DNA of 64,000 bases from Bin5 sp965220715 (GTDB taxonomy: Bacteria; Chloroflexota; Anaerolineae; Caldilineales; Caldilineaceae), in contig OZ244843.1 in NCBI GenBank assembly GCA_965220715.1, positions 4,898,001 to 4,962,000 of the forward strand. Reading direction: 5' to 3'. Below the pieces are notes generated by a model. It had not been told where the DNA came from. It saw only the letters and a list, made by a program, of their open reading frames with translations, and searched no databases. This document shows, piece by piece, positions 38,960 through 47,748 of the stretch. Positions within the stretch are counted from its first letter, which is position 1. The number at the start of each line of letters is the position of its first letter. Both the position numbers and the translations under genes were made by a program.

Positions 38960-39853
38960 ATGGCCAGAACCGCTGACACCACCCGACTGCACACACCCTT
39001 ATCCCCCTTCCAGCGCTGGATAGTTTCGGGCAAGTGGACCAAGACAGTCGTCTTCCTCATCCTGGCGTTCTTCAGCTTCGCCATGTTCTACCCCTTCATC
39101 TGGCTCCTCTTCTCCTCCTTCAAGACAGGCGCCGACATCTTGAGCCTGCCCGTCACCCTCCTGCCCAAGAAGTGGACCCTGGAAGCCTATCTCATGGTGA
39201 TGGATCCCACCCGCGCCAACCTGCCGATCGCCTACGTCAACAGCATCATGGTCACCTCCGGCACCGTCATCAGCGTCCTCATCACAGCATCGATGGGCGG
39301 CTTTATCTTCGCCCGCCTGGAGTTCCCCGGCCGCGATTACCTGTTTTACTTCGTGCTGTCCACGACCATGGTCCCCTTCCTTACCCTGCTGATCCCGCTC
39401 TACATCGTCATGCGCGAACTCAACCTGCTCAACAGCCTGTGGGGGGTATGGGTGCCCAGTATGTTCTCCTCTTTCGGCATTTTTCTCTGCCGCCAATTCG
39501 TCTACGGCATCCCTCGCGAACTATATGACGCCGCCAAGATCGACGGCAGCGGCGATTTCGGCATTTACCGCAACATCATCCTGCCCCTGACCAAGCCCAT
39601 CCTCTCCGCCCTGGCCATCTTCGTCTTCCTGGGCGCCTTCAACGCCTACCTCTGGCCCCTCGTCATCCTCAACGAGGAAAAGAAGCTGACCCTCCCGCTC
39701 ATCATCGCCCGCATGGCCAGCCGCTTCGGCGGCACCGACTACCAGGCCGTCATGGCCGGCTCGGTTCTGGTCTCGATCCCCCCGCTGATCGTCTTCCTGA
39801 TATTCCAGAAGAACTTCGTGCGCGGCATTGCTTTGACCGGCCTCAAAGGCTAA
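38960..39853 (+). CDS. Sugar ABC permease (MalG type)
   Basis: The 297-aa product has six membrane segments (VVFLILAFFSFAMFYPFIWL first) and the EAA-type loop ELYDAAKIDGSGDFGIYRNI near 185-205. It ends NFVRGIALTGLKG, as MalG homologues do. It lies 7 nt after the broken MalF-type gene. It is intact, but its partner permease and binding protein are not. No ATPase gene is nearby; carbohydrate transporters of this type often share one ATPase encoded elsewhere. Confidence 0.9.
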   Translation: MARTADTTRLHTPLSPFQRWIVSGKWTKTVVFLILAFFSFAMFYPFIWLLFSSFKTGADILSLPVTLLPKKWTLEAYLMVMDPTRANLPIAYVNSIMVTSGTVISVLITASMGGFIFARLEFPGRDYLFYFVLSTTMVPFLTLLIPLYIVMRELNLLNSLWGVWVPSMFSSFGIFLCRQFVYGIPRELYDAAKIDGSGDFGIYRNIILPLTKPILSALAIFVFLGAFNAYLWPLVILNEEKKLTLPLIIARMASRFGGTDYQAVMAGSVLVSIPPLIVFLIFQKNFVRGIALTGLKG

Positions 39854-40192
39854 CCGCCTCCCCGCCGCACACGCCCCCATCCTCGCCACTGACAACTGAC
39901 CACTGACCACTGCAGTTCGACACCCCCCGCAACGGCCCCCTTTGTCTACCCACCGTGCTGGTTCTTCCCCACCATCGTGCCAAGCCGACAGTGTTTAGCC
40001 CCCACGTCCCAATGAGCCTGAATACAAGCAGGGATAATGCACCTTAACTTCCCCAATACCGGTTCCAATAATTGGGACCCACCATACAAATGTAGGCGGC
40101 TCTTGGGGCAATACTGAAAGTTGCGTAACCGTCTATGAAGAGTTGAGGGCGGGGGCCAATCAATTGGACTGAAGAAGAGAGAAAAAAGAGTG
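39854..40192. other. Intergenic DNA with an IS right-end fragment
   Basis: No gene was recognised. It starts with CACTGACAACTGACCACTGA-type low-complexity DNA. An IS3-type right end lies at 40029-40085 (ATAATGCACCTTAACTT ... TTGGGACCCACCAT). Confidence 0.5.
40029..40085 (+). mobile_element. IS3-type right-end fragment
   Basis: The sequence matches the ends at 42124-42168 and 44478-44530 (TGCACCTTA ... TTGGGACCCACCAT). No transposase sequence remains beside it. Confidence 0.55.
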
Positions 40193-40480
40193 GACTGTGG
40201 TTGGCCCCAATGACTAGACCACGAAATGGAGAAAATAAGCTCCATTATTCTGGATAGGGCCGGAAGCCATCAGATCCCGAAGTGCTCTTCAGCCGGCTTA
40301 CGATAGTTGAGACTTTGATCCGGCCTCTCATAGTTGTAGAAATCGAAGTAGGCGGTCAATCAGGTGTGCAGCTGTCACACAGTGTCATTCCGGTTGCAAT
40401 AGATGTTCGCGTATTTGACGCCGCGCCATAGACGTTCCCAGAAGACATTGTCGAGGCCGCGGCCGTGCCCAACCATGCTG
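40193..40480 (-). pseudogene. IS3-family transposase OrfB C-terminal remnant
   Basis: Read on the minus strand from 40480: GRGLDNVFWERLWRGVKYAN, IY, two stops, then LTAYFDFYNYERPDQSLNYR and KPAEEHFGI followed by a stop. This is the end of a DDE integrase core (NxFxERLWR, then NYERPHQSLxYxTPAE). The IS terminal repeat follows to about 40206 (GGCCCCAATGACTAGACCAC on plus). In-frame stops and the missing 5' part make it dead. Confidence 0.8.
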
Positions 40481-40492
40481 AGGGGTCAACAA

Positions 40493-40858
40493 ATGAAACG
40501 TATTCCCTTCTTACTGTTTCTTATTCTGATGATTTCAGGATGTGAGCCAAATTCTGGAGGAACCACGACCATATACCGCACGAATATGGACGAGGAGTGG
40601 CCATTGACAATCGAAAAGGGCTACCTGCATTGTGTTTGCGTCGACCGCGGTTTCCCGTTTTTTCAGTGTGCCGAAGGCGCTGTAGTCATTCACGACCCTC
40701 AGGAAGACGTAACCTACTCTGTGAATAATGTGCATGCACCGAAAGTCGTTAGAACTACAGACATCGAACCAATTCGACGAACAGATCCAGAAAATCCATC
40801 AGTCAAGGTCGATTTGGGTCCGCTAATTGAGCGAGGTCTCGAATTATGCCCGTCCTGA
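40493..40858 (+). CDS. Small lipoprotein, DUF2511-like
   Basis: The 121-aa product starts at an ATG with GAGGGG upstream. The signal peptide MKRIPFLLFLILMISGC ends in a lipobox (ISGC), so it is anchored outside the cytoplasmic membrane. The mature part EEWPLTIEKGYLHCVC ... CAEGAVVIHDPQEDVTYSVN resembles the DUF2511 pattern (WP.T...G.L.C...AV.....G..YAVN). It has five Cys including the lipid Cys. The function is unknown. A terminator-like hairpin follows at 40912. Confidence 0.7.
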   Translation: MKRIPFLLFLILMISGCEPNSGGTTTIYRTNMDEEWPLTIEKGYLHCVCVDRGFPFFQCAEGAVVIHDPQEDVTYSVNNVHAPKVVRTTDIEPIRRTDPENPSVKVDLGPLIERGLELCPS

Positions 40859-40911
40859 CACCCCAGAACACAACCTCAATTGCTAGCGACTTCATCACTT
40901 GACTGCACAGA

Positions 40912-40946
40912 AAAGCCGCGTCATTTTGCGACGCAGCTTTATCTTT
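40912..40946 (+). terminator. Probable terminator after the lipoprotein gene
   Basis: AAAGC-c-GCGTC pairs with GACGC-a-GCTTT (40912-40922, 40930-40940) around a 7-nt loop, followed by ATCTTT. Confidence 0.55.
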
Positions 40947-41124
40947 GACGTACTCTGGAGTGTAACGTTCGAGCGCGTGCGGCTCTTTTCTAAAAGTTGT
41001 ACCTGATGGACGCTAATGTAGATGATAGTTTAACATAGAGGTAAGCGTAAATTAACTTGCTTTCGAGCCACAATTCTTTCAACATGATAGCTTCACCTTT
41101 GACGTTCTCTGTACTGTAGCGCAG

Positions 41125-41448
41125 TCATGCCCCTCTACCGATCCATCTGATTAAGGGGACGACGAACCATTTTTGCAATGCTGTTTTCAATGAGGCGAAA
41201 ACCCTAACTGACGTTAAGAATAACATCACTTCAATAGGTATCAAGAAGAGCGCAGTATACCATATGAATTTATTCGTAACTATCCCAAATTCAATGAAGA
41301 GTATGAGCGCAATGAGTGCCGCGAGTCTCACCGCAGCCTGAGTTAATACTCTTTTCTCTTCCACAGGATTGTTCTTCCTCCCCCTCCTTTCCTTTTCGCG
41401 AAGCAAAGGAGGCACAGATGAAGTCACTCTATAAAACACCTGTGCCAC
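41125..41448 (-). CDS. Small membrane protein, hypothetical
   Basis: A GTG start gives 107 aa. Residues 40-58 (AAVRLAALIALILFIEFGIV) and 63-84 (FIWYTALFLIPIEVMLFLTS) are two membrane segments, preceded by a basic stretch (REKERRGRKNN). No family is recognised. The start is uncertain because GAGG-like sequence is absent. It sits between IS remnants. Confidence 0.45.
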   Translation of the reverse strand: MAQVFYRVTSSVPPLLREKERRGRKNNPVEEKRVLTQAAVRLAALIALILFIEFGIVTNKFIWYTALFLIPIEVMLFLTSVRVFASLKTALQKWFVVPLIRWIGRGA

Positions 41449-41710
41449 CCGATAGTTTCGATCGGGACGATTGTCCTTTGTTCGGTTGTTTCAGACGAGA
41501 CAGTAAAGAAAGGGAACTCGTGGTCGTTGACATTTGGAGAAGACGATTCAAAAAGTGAAAAATGCAGGACATCTGCGAGCAAAAGCGGGCCGATTCTCGC
41601 CTGATCCTCGCGTGCTGCGACCACAATCTGCGGCGGCGACCACAAAAGGTGTTCTTCGTGGTCCTTCGTGGCCCTTAGCGGCCCTTCGTGGATCAAAAAA
41701 GGTGTGAAGT
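41449..41710. other. Intergenic DNA before IS3 copy A
   Basis: Nothing coding is supported. It contains the low-complexity run CTTCGTGGCCC / CTTCGTGGTCC near 41655-41690. Confidence 0.45.
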
Positions 41711-42168
41711 AGGCCCCAAAAACTGAACCACGAGCTAAGGTGTATAATGGAGCAAATCACCCAGCACGTGGAGGGCCAGTTCAATGGTCAAGAATCGACG
41801 GCGGCACACGGCTGCCTACAATTTCCGGGTTGCCTTGGAAGCGCCTGAAGGCAGCAAGACGATTAGCCCGTTATCCAGTCAACACGAGATTTATGCCAAC
41901 CTGATTCGGGCCTGCATAAGGCAACTGCTGGAAGACGGGCCCAGCGTCAAATACGAGAACATCTATCCCAACCAGCATGAAACAGTGCGCCAGCTGCAAA
42001 CCGGATTGACCGCATATTTCGACTCCTACAACTATGAGAGACCGCATCAAAGTCTCGACTATCGCACGCCAGCTGAAGAGCACTTCGCGCTCTGATCAGA
42101 ACCGGCCCTATCCGTCTGGATGCACCTTATTTTTCCCTTCTCGTGGTCCAAACATTGGGACCCACCAT
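41711..42168 (+). mobile_element. IS3-family deletion derivative, copy A
   Basis: The left end GGCCCCAAAAACTGAACCAC and right end TTGGGACCCACCAT are present, only 458 bp apart. Inside, the OrfA start (MVKNRRRHTAAYNFRVALEA, SSQHEIYANLIR) runs directly into the OrfB tail (YFDSYNYERPHQSLDYRTPA). The DDE core is deleted. It could move only with a helper transposase. Confidence 0.8.
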
Positions 42169-42184
42169 AGAAAGAACAAACAAA

Positions 42185-42658
42185 ATGAAAAGGTATCCAA
42201 GGGTATTCTCAGCGTTGCTTGCGGCTGTCATTCTGTCTGCCTGCGTCGCTATCCCAAAAACCCCGCCGACAGAACCGACGCCAGAGGCGAAAGGTGGATT
42301 GTCAGACCTAGCCAGTGCGCTCGCAAAGATGGATGACAGCCCGTTTACAGATCGGAATAGTGTCAATGAAGCAGACAAGTATCTTGGGCTTCTGATCGAA
42401 CTCAAAGAATGTATATTGATAGAACTGGGGCCGGAAGATTCAACAAAGTTCACGCCTGAAGAACTGGCTGCCCAAATGGTCTACTTTGTGGGTTTTCACC
42501 AACTGCTTGCATTTGTTCATCGCGTCGAAGCTGCCAGGGCCGCCGGAAATTTGGCAGAACTTCAACGAACCAACCCTGAAAGTGATGAAGGGGAATTTTA
42601 TCATGCGCTTGTTTTTACTTTAGAGTTTTGTCAAGAAGCGGAAGGTATAGATTCGTAA
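42185..42658 (+). CDS. Small lipoprotein, hypothetical
   Basis: The 157-aa product begins MKRYPRVFSALLAAVILSAC with a lipobox (LSAC), so it is a membrane-anchored lipoprotein. A Pro-rich linker (KTPPTEPTPEAKGG) leads to an acidic, helical domain (LASALAKMDDSPF, MVYFVGFHQLLAFVHRVEAA). No family is recognised. It begins 17 nt after IS copy A, with no clear ribosome site, so its expression may depend on the IS. A strong hairpin follows. Confidence 0.65.
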   Translation: MKRYPRVFSALLAAVILSACVAIPKTPPTEPTPEAKGGLSDLASALAKMDDSPFTDRNSVNEADKYLGLLIELKECILIELGPEDSTKFTPEELAAQMVYFVGFHQLLAFVHRVEAARAAGNLAELQRTNPESDEGEFYHALVFTLEFCQEAEGIDS

Positions 42659-42686
42659 CCCGAAAACTTGCGTGAATCAAGATTAA

Positions 42687-42726
42687 CTACACAGGACAGC
42701 CTTAGAGTCGAGGCTGTCCTGTGTAG
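42687..42726. terminator. Bidirectional terminator hairpin
   Basis: A perfect 16-bp inverted repeat (CTACACAGGACAGCCT, 42687-42702, and its complement 42711-42726) closes an 8-nt loop. It lies between a plus-strand lipoprotein gene and a converging minus-strand membrane gene. T-runs are weak on both sides. Confidence 0.6.
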
Positions 42727-42739
42727 TTTGCAGAGCCGT

Positions 42740-43019
42740 CTATTCGTTTTTCTTTCCTTCTTTTTTCACTTGGTGCGCTAACGGCCAAAAGATTATTCCT
42801 GAAATGACCACTAAGACCACCACAACAATTAGAACATTCCTTTCTCGAATTAAATAGACAATCACCACAGGGGCAACGCTGCAAAAAACCAGCCAGTATA
42901 GCTCTTCTGGCTCTGCTGGGCTTTTCTGGAATTAGCTCGAAAATTGTTGCGACAATCGTGCCACCTACCACACCGAACAACACAAGGATTAGAATGTCGC
43001 TCCAGATATTGTCGGTCAC
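42740..43019 (-). pseudogene. Frameshifted small membrane protein
   Basis: From GTG at 43019 the frame reads MTDNIWSDILILVLFGVVGG, TIVATIFELIPEK and then loses sense. In the next frame it continues SPAEPEELYWLVFCSVAPVV, IVYLIRERNVLIVVVVLVVI, SGIIFWPLAHQ and VKKEGKKNE, ending in TAG at 42742-42740. Loss of one A in the GAAAAG run near 42925 accounts for the shift. The restored protein of about 93 aa has three membrane segments. The function is unknown. Confidence 0.65.
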
Positions 43020-43044
43020 TCTAAACCTTTTTCCTCAACTGAGA

Positions 43045-44530
43045 TTGGCCCCAATAACTGGACCACGAGCTAAGGTGTATAATGGAGCAGATCACCAAGC
43101 ACGTGGAGGGCCAGTTCAATGGTCAAGAATCGACGGCGACACACGGCAGCCTTTAAGTTCCGCGTTGCGCCGGAGGCGCTTGAAGGCAGCAAGACGATTA
43201 GCCAATTATCCAGTGAACACGAGATTTATGCCAACCTGATTCGGGCCTGGAAAAGGAAACTACTGGAAGCCGGTCCCAGCGCCAAGCGCTATACATGGCT
43301 CCTCCCAAGATCTTCAACACCCACCAGGGCGTACAGTTCACAGCCGATGCCTTCACCGCCTGCCTGCTCGCAGCCAACATTCAAGTCAGCATCGATGGCC
43401 GCGGCCGCCCCGGCCCACCCCCTAATTCATCACCAGAGCAATCCAAATGTTCCCTTACAATTTTCAACCCAAACACGACCAACACCCTCAACCCAAAACA
43501 ACCATCAAAAGCATCTTCACGGACTTCACGACCAAACCCATCCCTCTACCGATCTGGATCTGGAACCTCATAGTCATCGGAATCTACCTATGGGTCGGAT
43601 ACCTCCTGATTGCATTCGCAATTATACTCCTGGTCGGAATAGTGTCCTTGTTTACCTAACCCCTCTCCTAACAACAAAACAAGAACCGCCACGTACCGTG
43701 ACGGCTTACCCTATCTCGCCAATTTCCGACACTTGGCTCCCCATTCCGTGCCGTGGTATGGTCCACTACGCCTGCACACACCCAGGTGAGCAACATGCGG
43801 ATGTGGATCACCGGCGTCTTGATGGCCCTTGTCGCTAAACAAGACGTCAAACTCTGGGATGAAAACACCAAGTCGGAAATGTATTCATGGCTCAAAGCAG
43901 CACATACCCTCTGCACAGAGCTCGACTACCAACGCCCGACACCCAACCCAGCACACTGCCATGAACCGCCCCACCCGCAAATCAAAAAACCGTCACGTCC
44001 CGTGACCGCCACCTACCCGGAAAACCTCTGAGCGTTCAATATCATTCCAGACTGGTTAATTCGTTGTTGCGAACCACTGGTTGATCTTTGCGGAGTGTGG
44101 ATGATCCTTATCGTTCTTGGGAGTGTGGCTTGGATCAGGTTCAGGGATCGGAAACGGGACTGACTTCTCACAAAAATACTGCGTCGCGGCAAGTGATTGC
44201 AGTGCCTCGTCGAGGTGAATGCCTTTCCTTGCCGGGAGGAAATACACGCTCCTCAATTTCAACGATCTGGGCACCCTATCACTAGGGGTCGTTGACATTT
44301 CATTTCAATCAGATCCGTAGGGGCACCCCTTGTGGGTGCCCTTTGACCGCATACTTCGACTTCTACAACCATGAAAGACCGCATCAAAGTCTCAACTATC
44401 GAACTCCGGCTGAAAAGCGCTTCGTGCTCTGATGGCGACAGACCGCCCCTTGCCGATCAGGACTGGTCGCCTCCATCTGGATGCACCTTATTTTTTCCCT
44501 TTTCGTGGTCCAGCGATTGGGACCCACCAT
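43045..44530 (+). mobile_element. IS3-family remnant, copy B, with an internal insertion
   Basis: The left end TTGGCCCCAATAACTGGACC (43045) is followed by OrfA (MVKNRRRHTAAFKFRVAPEA from 43119), then by a fused OrfB piece (PKIFNTHQGVQFTADAFTAC near 43300), breaking off at about 43415. The OrfB tail resumes at 44344 (LTAYFDFYNHERPHQSLNYR) and the right end closes at 44530. The OrfA-OrfB junction is the same as in copy C. About 920 bp of unrelated DNA sits in between. Confidence 0.75.
43416..44343. other. Foreign segment inside IS3 copy B
   Basis: It carries short frames: 43447-43659 (+), 70 aa ending in a membrane segment (IWIWNLIVIGIYLWVGYLLI), and 43753-44031 (+), 92 aa. A minus-strand 80-aa frame lies at 44056-44298. 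None has a family or a clear ribosome site. Palindromes built on CCGTGACGGC / CCGTCACG recur at 43685, 43990 and near 44709. The origin is unknown. Confidence 0.4.
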
Positions 44531-44546
44531 ACTATAACCCACGACC

Positions 44547-44714
44547 ATGAACTTCTACTTTCCCTTCTTGGACGACGCCGGTTTCATCCTGCTGATCCCC
44601 CCCATCCTGATCTTCGCGTGGATCGTCACCAGCGGCACTCCGTGGAAACGCAGGAGTCACCTGTGGAAAAAACTTAAGCAACTCCTGTCCGCCGAAGACC
44701 ATCACAAACCGTGA
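44547..44714 (+). CDS. Small membrane protein, 55 aa
   Basis: The frame MNFYFPFLDDAGFILLIPPI, LIFAWIVTSG, then a basic tail (WKRRSHLWKKLKQLL) starts 16 nt after the end of IS copy B. It has one membrane segment and a positive-inside tail. No clear ribosome site or family is seen. It is directly followed by a lipoprotein gene at 44765. Confidence 0.4.
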   Translation: MNFYFPFLDDAGFILLIPPILIFAWIVTSGTPWKRRSHLWKKLKQLLSAEDHHKP

Positions 44715-44764
44715 CGACTCAACCCTTTTGCGTCACGCCGCCAGAGAGATCATAGGAGACCACC

Positions 44765-45448
44765 ATGTTGAAGAAAATTCTGGTTGTGGTGCTCGCCCTC
44801 TTGCTCGCTGCCTGCAACCCCATACCGCAACTGCCGCCGCAACACCTCACGAGGTGTTCCACGGGTAATGCAGTCATGCAGCCGGGACAGAGCGCAGAGG
44901 GGTTGGTTTCGGATGATTTGCCAAACTATATCGATATAGTTGGCGCAAGCTCTGAACTGGATGGCGAAACACTGACGGCTGTTTTCCACCTGAGAGGTAT
45001 TCCCCAGCGGATGGAATTTAACCGAAAAGGCGTACCGGATAGCCGCATAGAGTACATGTGGATAGTGGCGATCAGTGTTGAAGGAGACCCCAATGTTGCG
45101 CTCAACCAATTCGATTACTGGTTACAGGCTTCTTATTCCGCCACCAGGAATTCAGAAAACACGCCCGGCATAATGCGCGATGTCAATGCCGCACTTTGGG
45201 GCAGTGTGTTGAAGTACAATCCTGATTCCGATGAGCAAACCCTGATGATGGACTTCCTGGAGCAAAATGTTGATCTGGCAATCTCTCATCAGGACAGCAC
45301 GCTTACTCTTGTAAGTCGCATTCCGGGAATCACGCCCAAGTCCACCATCACATTCTCGGCCCACGACGACCTGCTGGGTCGCGATTTCGTCCAGTGTAAA
45401 CCCGGATTAGGTTGGGATGAATCTCATGCTCACTGGACAACTGACTGA
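44765..45448 (+). CDS. Lipoprotein, hypothetical
   Basis: The 227-aa product starts at an ATG preceded by AGGAGAC and has a signal MLKKILVVVLALLLAAC with lipobox LAAC. The mature domain (YIDIVGASSELDGETLTAVF, HLRGIP, IEYMWIVAISVEGDPN, GITPKSTITFSAHDDLLG) is beta-rich and resembles small extracellular domains common in Chloroflexota. The function is unknown. Its 3' end abuts an inverted IS3 fragment. Confidence 0.7.
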   Translation: MLKKILVVVLALLLAACNPIPQLPPQHLTRCSTGNAVMQPGQSAEGLVSDDLPNYIDIVGASSELDGETLTAVFHLRGIPQRMEFNRKGVPDSRIEYMWIVAISVEGDPNVALNQFDYWLQASYSATRNSENTPGIMRDVNAALWGSVLKYNPDSDEQTLMMDFLEQNVDLAISHQDSTLTLVSRIPGITPKSTITFSAHDDLLGRDFVQCKPGLGWDESHAHWTTD

Positions 45449-45450
45449 TC

Positions 45451-45601
45451 GTCTTACTGCCTTCAAGCGCCTCCAGCGCCACCAGGAACTTGTAGGACGC
45501 TGTGTGTCGCCGTCGTTTCTTGACCATGAATCTGCCCCTCCACGTGCTTAGTGTTCTGCTCCATAATACACCTTAGCTCGTGGTCCAGTTTTTGGGGCCA
45601 A
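45451..45601 (-). mobile_element. IS3-family left-end fragment, inverted (copy D)
   Basis: In reverse it reads TGGCCCCAAAAACTGGACCA, CGAGCTAAGGTGTATTATGG and the first 30 codons of OrfA (frame disturbed), matching copies A and B. The rest of the element is absent. Confidence 0.75.
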
Positions 45602-45693
45602 GCATATCGAGCCGCCTCAAAGAGTGAGACATTTTCTTCCACTATCTCGCCTGTCAGATGATTCCTCACCGAATAATCCCTTCCGCCCTTCAT
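45601..45693 (-). pseudogene. 5' stub of an unknown gene cut by IS3 fragment D
   Basis: A strong AGGAG lies 10 nt before an ATG at 45693. The frame MKGGRDYSVRNHLTGEIVEE and NVSLFEAARYA then runs into IS sequence. Only 31 codons remain. The family is unknown. Confidence 0.5.
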
Positions 45694-45901
45694 GTCTTTT
45701 CTCCTCTGCAATAATCCATCTCGAATAAGGCTGAGTTCTTAAGTCCAGTGTGAAAGCAGATGCATCTTCCGATCTCCTAGGGGCAACCAATGTGAAGCAC
45801 CTCATGGTGGCCCCTCCTTTTTCCTACCTGCAAGCCAGCATCCCCCGGCAGTGCCGCGCCATCATTAACCAGATTCCACCTCCCGTCTTCTCTACCCCAA
45901 A

Positions 45902-47161
45902 TCAGGCCTCCTCAAACAGGCGCCCAACTTCACCCTTGCCAACGAACTGTGACAACAGGCGATAGTTATTGTGCGCATACCGGACGCGGCCTGCGGCTAC
46001 CGCCATATGCACTGCCGCCTGCTGCGAAAGCTCATAGACCGCCATCGGTGTCGGGTTCACCCTCGCCGCACTTGACTCCCACAACTCCGCCGGGATAAGC
46101 GCGTTTTCCGCCACTTCATCCGCCTCTCTCTCCATTCGACTTGACTCCTTCAGATCCGGGTCATCAACCTCCATCCGGCCTGATTCCTTCAGATCCAGGT
46201 CATCGAAGAACGCGGCGTTCCCGTTGTCCTCCAAATGGAGACTCACATGTGCCAGCTCGTGCATCAATGTGAACCAGAAGTTGTCGATGCGGTCGTAGCG
46301 CAACGTCAGACCGATCACAGGCCGACCACTGCCGAGACGCAGTACCGCCCCATCCAGGTAGGTGTTCTTGAGGTGTTTCTCGACGACGAGAGCTATGCCG
46401 TGGTTTGCCAGATGTTCTCGCGCCTTAAGAGGGCCGTCCGCGGTTGTACTGCATCGGGCGACTTCGCGCATGAACTTTCTGTCCACGATGCCAGGCACAT
46501 AGTTACTCTGCGGCGCGTTCTCGTTTGCGTTGCCTAGCACCTGCAAGCACCAGGCCCAGAGCGCGTAGTGATTCGTCTTGGCGTTCATGCGGCGATGGCC
46601 GTTCTCGCGCAAGAGTGCAGGCGTCATTACGCCCTGACCACCTGCCCGATCCTCCAGTTTCCCGTACATTTCCTCTGCGTAATCCCGAAGGCTGGATCCG
46701 TAGTCAAGCCATTTGCGATTTACCATCTCTCTCCATGGAAAGCGACGCAACTCATCTGGCGTGGGAGCAGGGCCAAACGTCGCGCCCGGCTTCTTCAGCA
46801 GCGCATCAGCTGGAACGCCGAGATGCTCATGCAGCGCCCGCGCCATCGACATCGTCAACTCCCTCTTGCCCGACAGGACCTCGGATACCTTCGCCCGACT
46901 GCCAATAAGAGGGACCAGGTCACGCTGCGTCAGGCCGGCCTGCTCCATGCGGAACTTGATCGCCGAAATCGGATCGGGGAAATCGCTCTCAACTGTCGCA
47001 GCTTCATACGCCTTCACCGCCTCGACAAGAGCATCCAGCTCGCGGTCTTCGGGCGATCCCTCAACCGCACCGAGAATCTCGATGATTCGTGATACTGCCT
47101 TCTTGTGCTCCTCCTCTGTACGAATTGGAGTAATGAAATCTCCTGCATCCCTTTTGGTCAT
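45902..47161 (-). CDS. HigA-type antitoxin fused to ImmA/IrrE metallopeptidase
   Basis: The ATG at 47161 follows GGGGGCA; the frame opens earlier, but the upstream 33 codons have no support. The 419-aa product has a HigA-like N-terminus (ITPIRTEEEHKKAVSRIIEI), an XRE helix-turn-helix (RMEQAGLTQRDLVPLIGSRA, KVSEVLSGKRELT, about 76-108), then a zinc peptidase with HELAHVSLH near 310 and a downstream Glu-rich READEVAENAL. A 39-bp in-frame duplication gives DLDLKESGRME/DPDLKESSRME. It follows higB by 37 nt and should repress the pair and neutralise the toxin. Confidence 0.88.
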   Translation of the reverse strand: MTKRDAGDFITPIRTEEEHKKAVSRIIEILGAVEGSPEDRELDALVEAVKAYEAATVESDFPDPISAIKFRMEQAGLTQRDLVPLIGSRAKVSEVLSGKRELTMSMARALHEHLGVPADALLKKPGATFGPAPTPDELRRFPWREMVNRKWLDYGSSLRDYAEEMYGKLEDRAGGQGVMTPALLRENGHRRMNAKTNHYALWAWCLQVLGNANENAPQSNYVPGIVDRKFMREVARCSTTADGPLKAREHLANHGIALVVEKHLKNTYLDGAVLRLGSGRPVIGLTLRYDRIDNFWFTLMHELAHVSLHLEDNGNAAFFDDLDLKESGRMEVDDPDLKESSRMEREADEVAENALIPAELWESSAARVNPTPMAVYELSQQAAVHMAVAAGRVRYAHNNYRLLSQFVGKGEVGRLFEEA

Positions 47162-47198
47162 CTGATTGCCCCCTTGTTCAACTGATTCGTGGCCCGGT

Positions 47199-47492
47199 TC
47201 ACGCCCCCCTCGCACTGAACTCGTCGTACTCAGCGTGCGTGCCGAAGAATATTGCGACAACGATGCCCTTGCGATAATCGATCTGAACGATCAGCCTATA
47301 GCGATTTCCTTTGACTCTGAAAACCACCCGGTTGTCTGGCAGAATGCTTGCCCTGGCATATAGTTTCCTCACCGCCTCTGGGTTTTCCCAGCTACCGCTT
47401 CTCACTTCATGGCACCAGTTCGTGAGCCAGTCGCGGGCGTCGGCGTGTTTCCTCTTTGCCCTATCGATAACCGGCTCGTTGATGAGATCCAT
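47199..47492 (-). CDS. higB: HigB-type mRNA interferase toxin
   Basis: The 97-aa product from the ATG at 47492 (MDLINEPVIDRAKRKHADAR) contains RVVFRVKGNRYRLIVQIDYR and VVAIFFGTHAEYDEF, the HigB (PF09907-type) signature. HigB cuts translated mRNA at the ribosome. An in-frame ATG 7 codons upstream lacks a ribosome site. It is in an operon with the HigA-ImmA gene downstream. Confidence 0.9.
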   Translation of the reverse strand: MDLINEPVIDRAKRKHADARDWLTNWCHEVRSGSWENPEAVRKLYARASILPDNRVVFRVKGNRYRLIVQIDYRKGIVVAIFFGTHAEYDEFSARGA

Positions 47493-47748
47493 AACAATCC
47501 CCAATAATGGCACGGTAAATCAATACAGACGGTAGCATCGACCCCCAACTAGCTACAAAGATCCATATTAAATTGGCGAAATATCGAAGATGGTACATTG
47601 CTCCCATTTTACTATTCTTTTACAGATGGGGAAAATCAGAAAGGAATGCAGACACTTCATGGTCCGTTAAGCTTTTGGCTTGGTCTCCCGACGTCTTTCT
47701 TCGGAATCGAAGCCGCCGACATTCAAAAGTTGTCTGCGGGCATTGAGC
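47493..47748. other. Intergenic DNA between higB and IS3 copy C
   Basis: No supported gene. The plus-strand frame at 47598-47891 crosses the IS end and intron start and has no family signature. Confidence 0.45.

Noticed and set aside
41316..41558. An 80-aa plus-strand protein
   Set aside because: It overlaps the membrane-protein frame on the other strand, has no ribosome site and no family features. The reading is weak on both strands.
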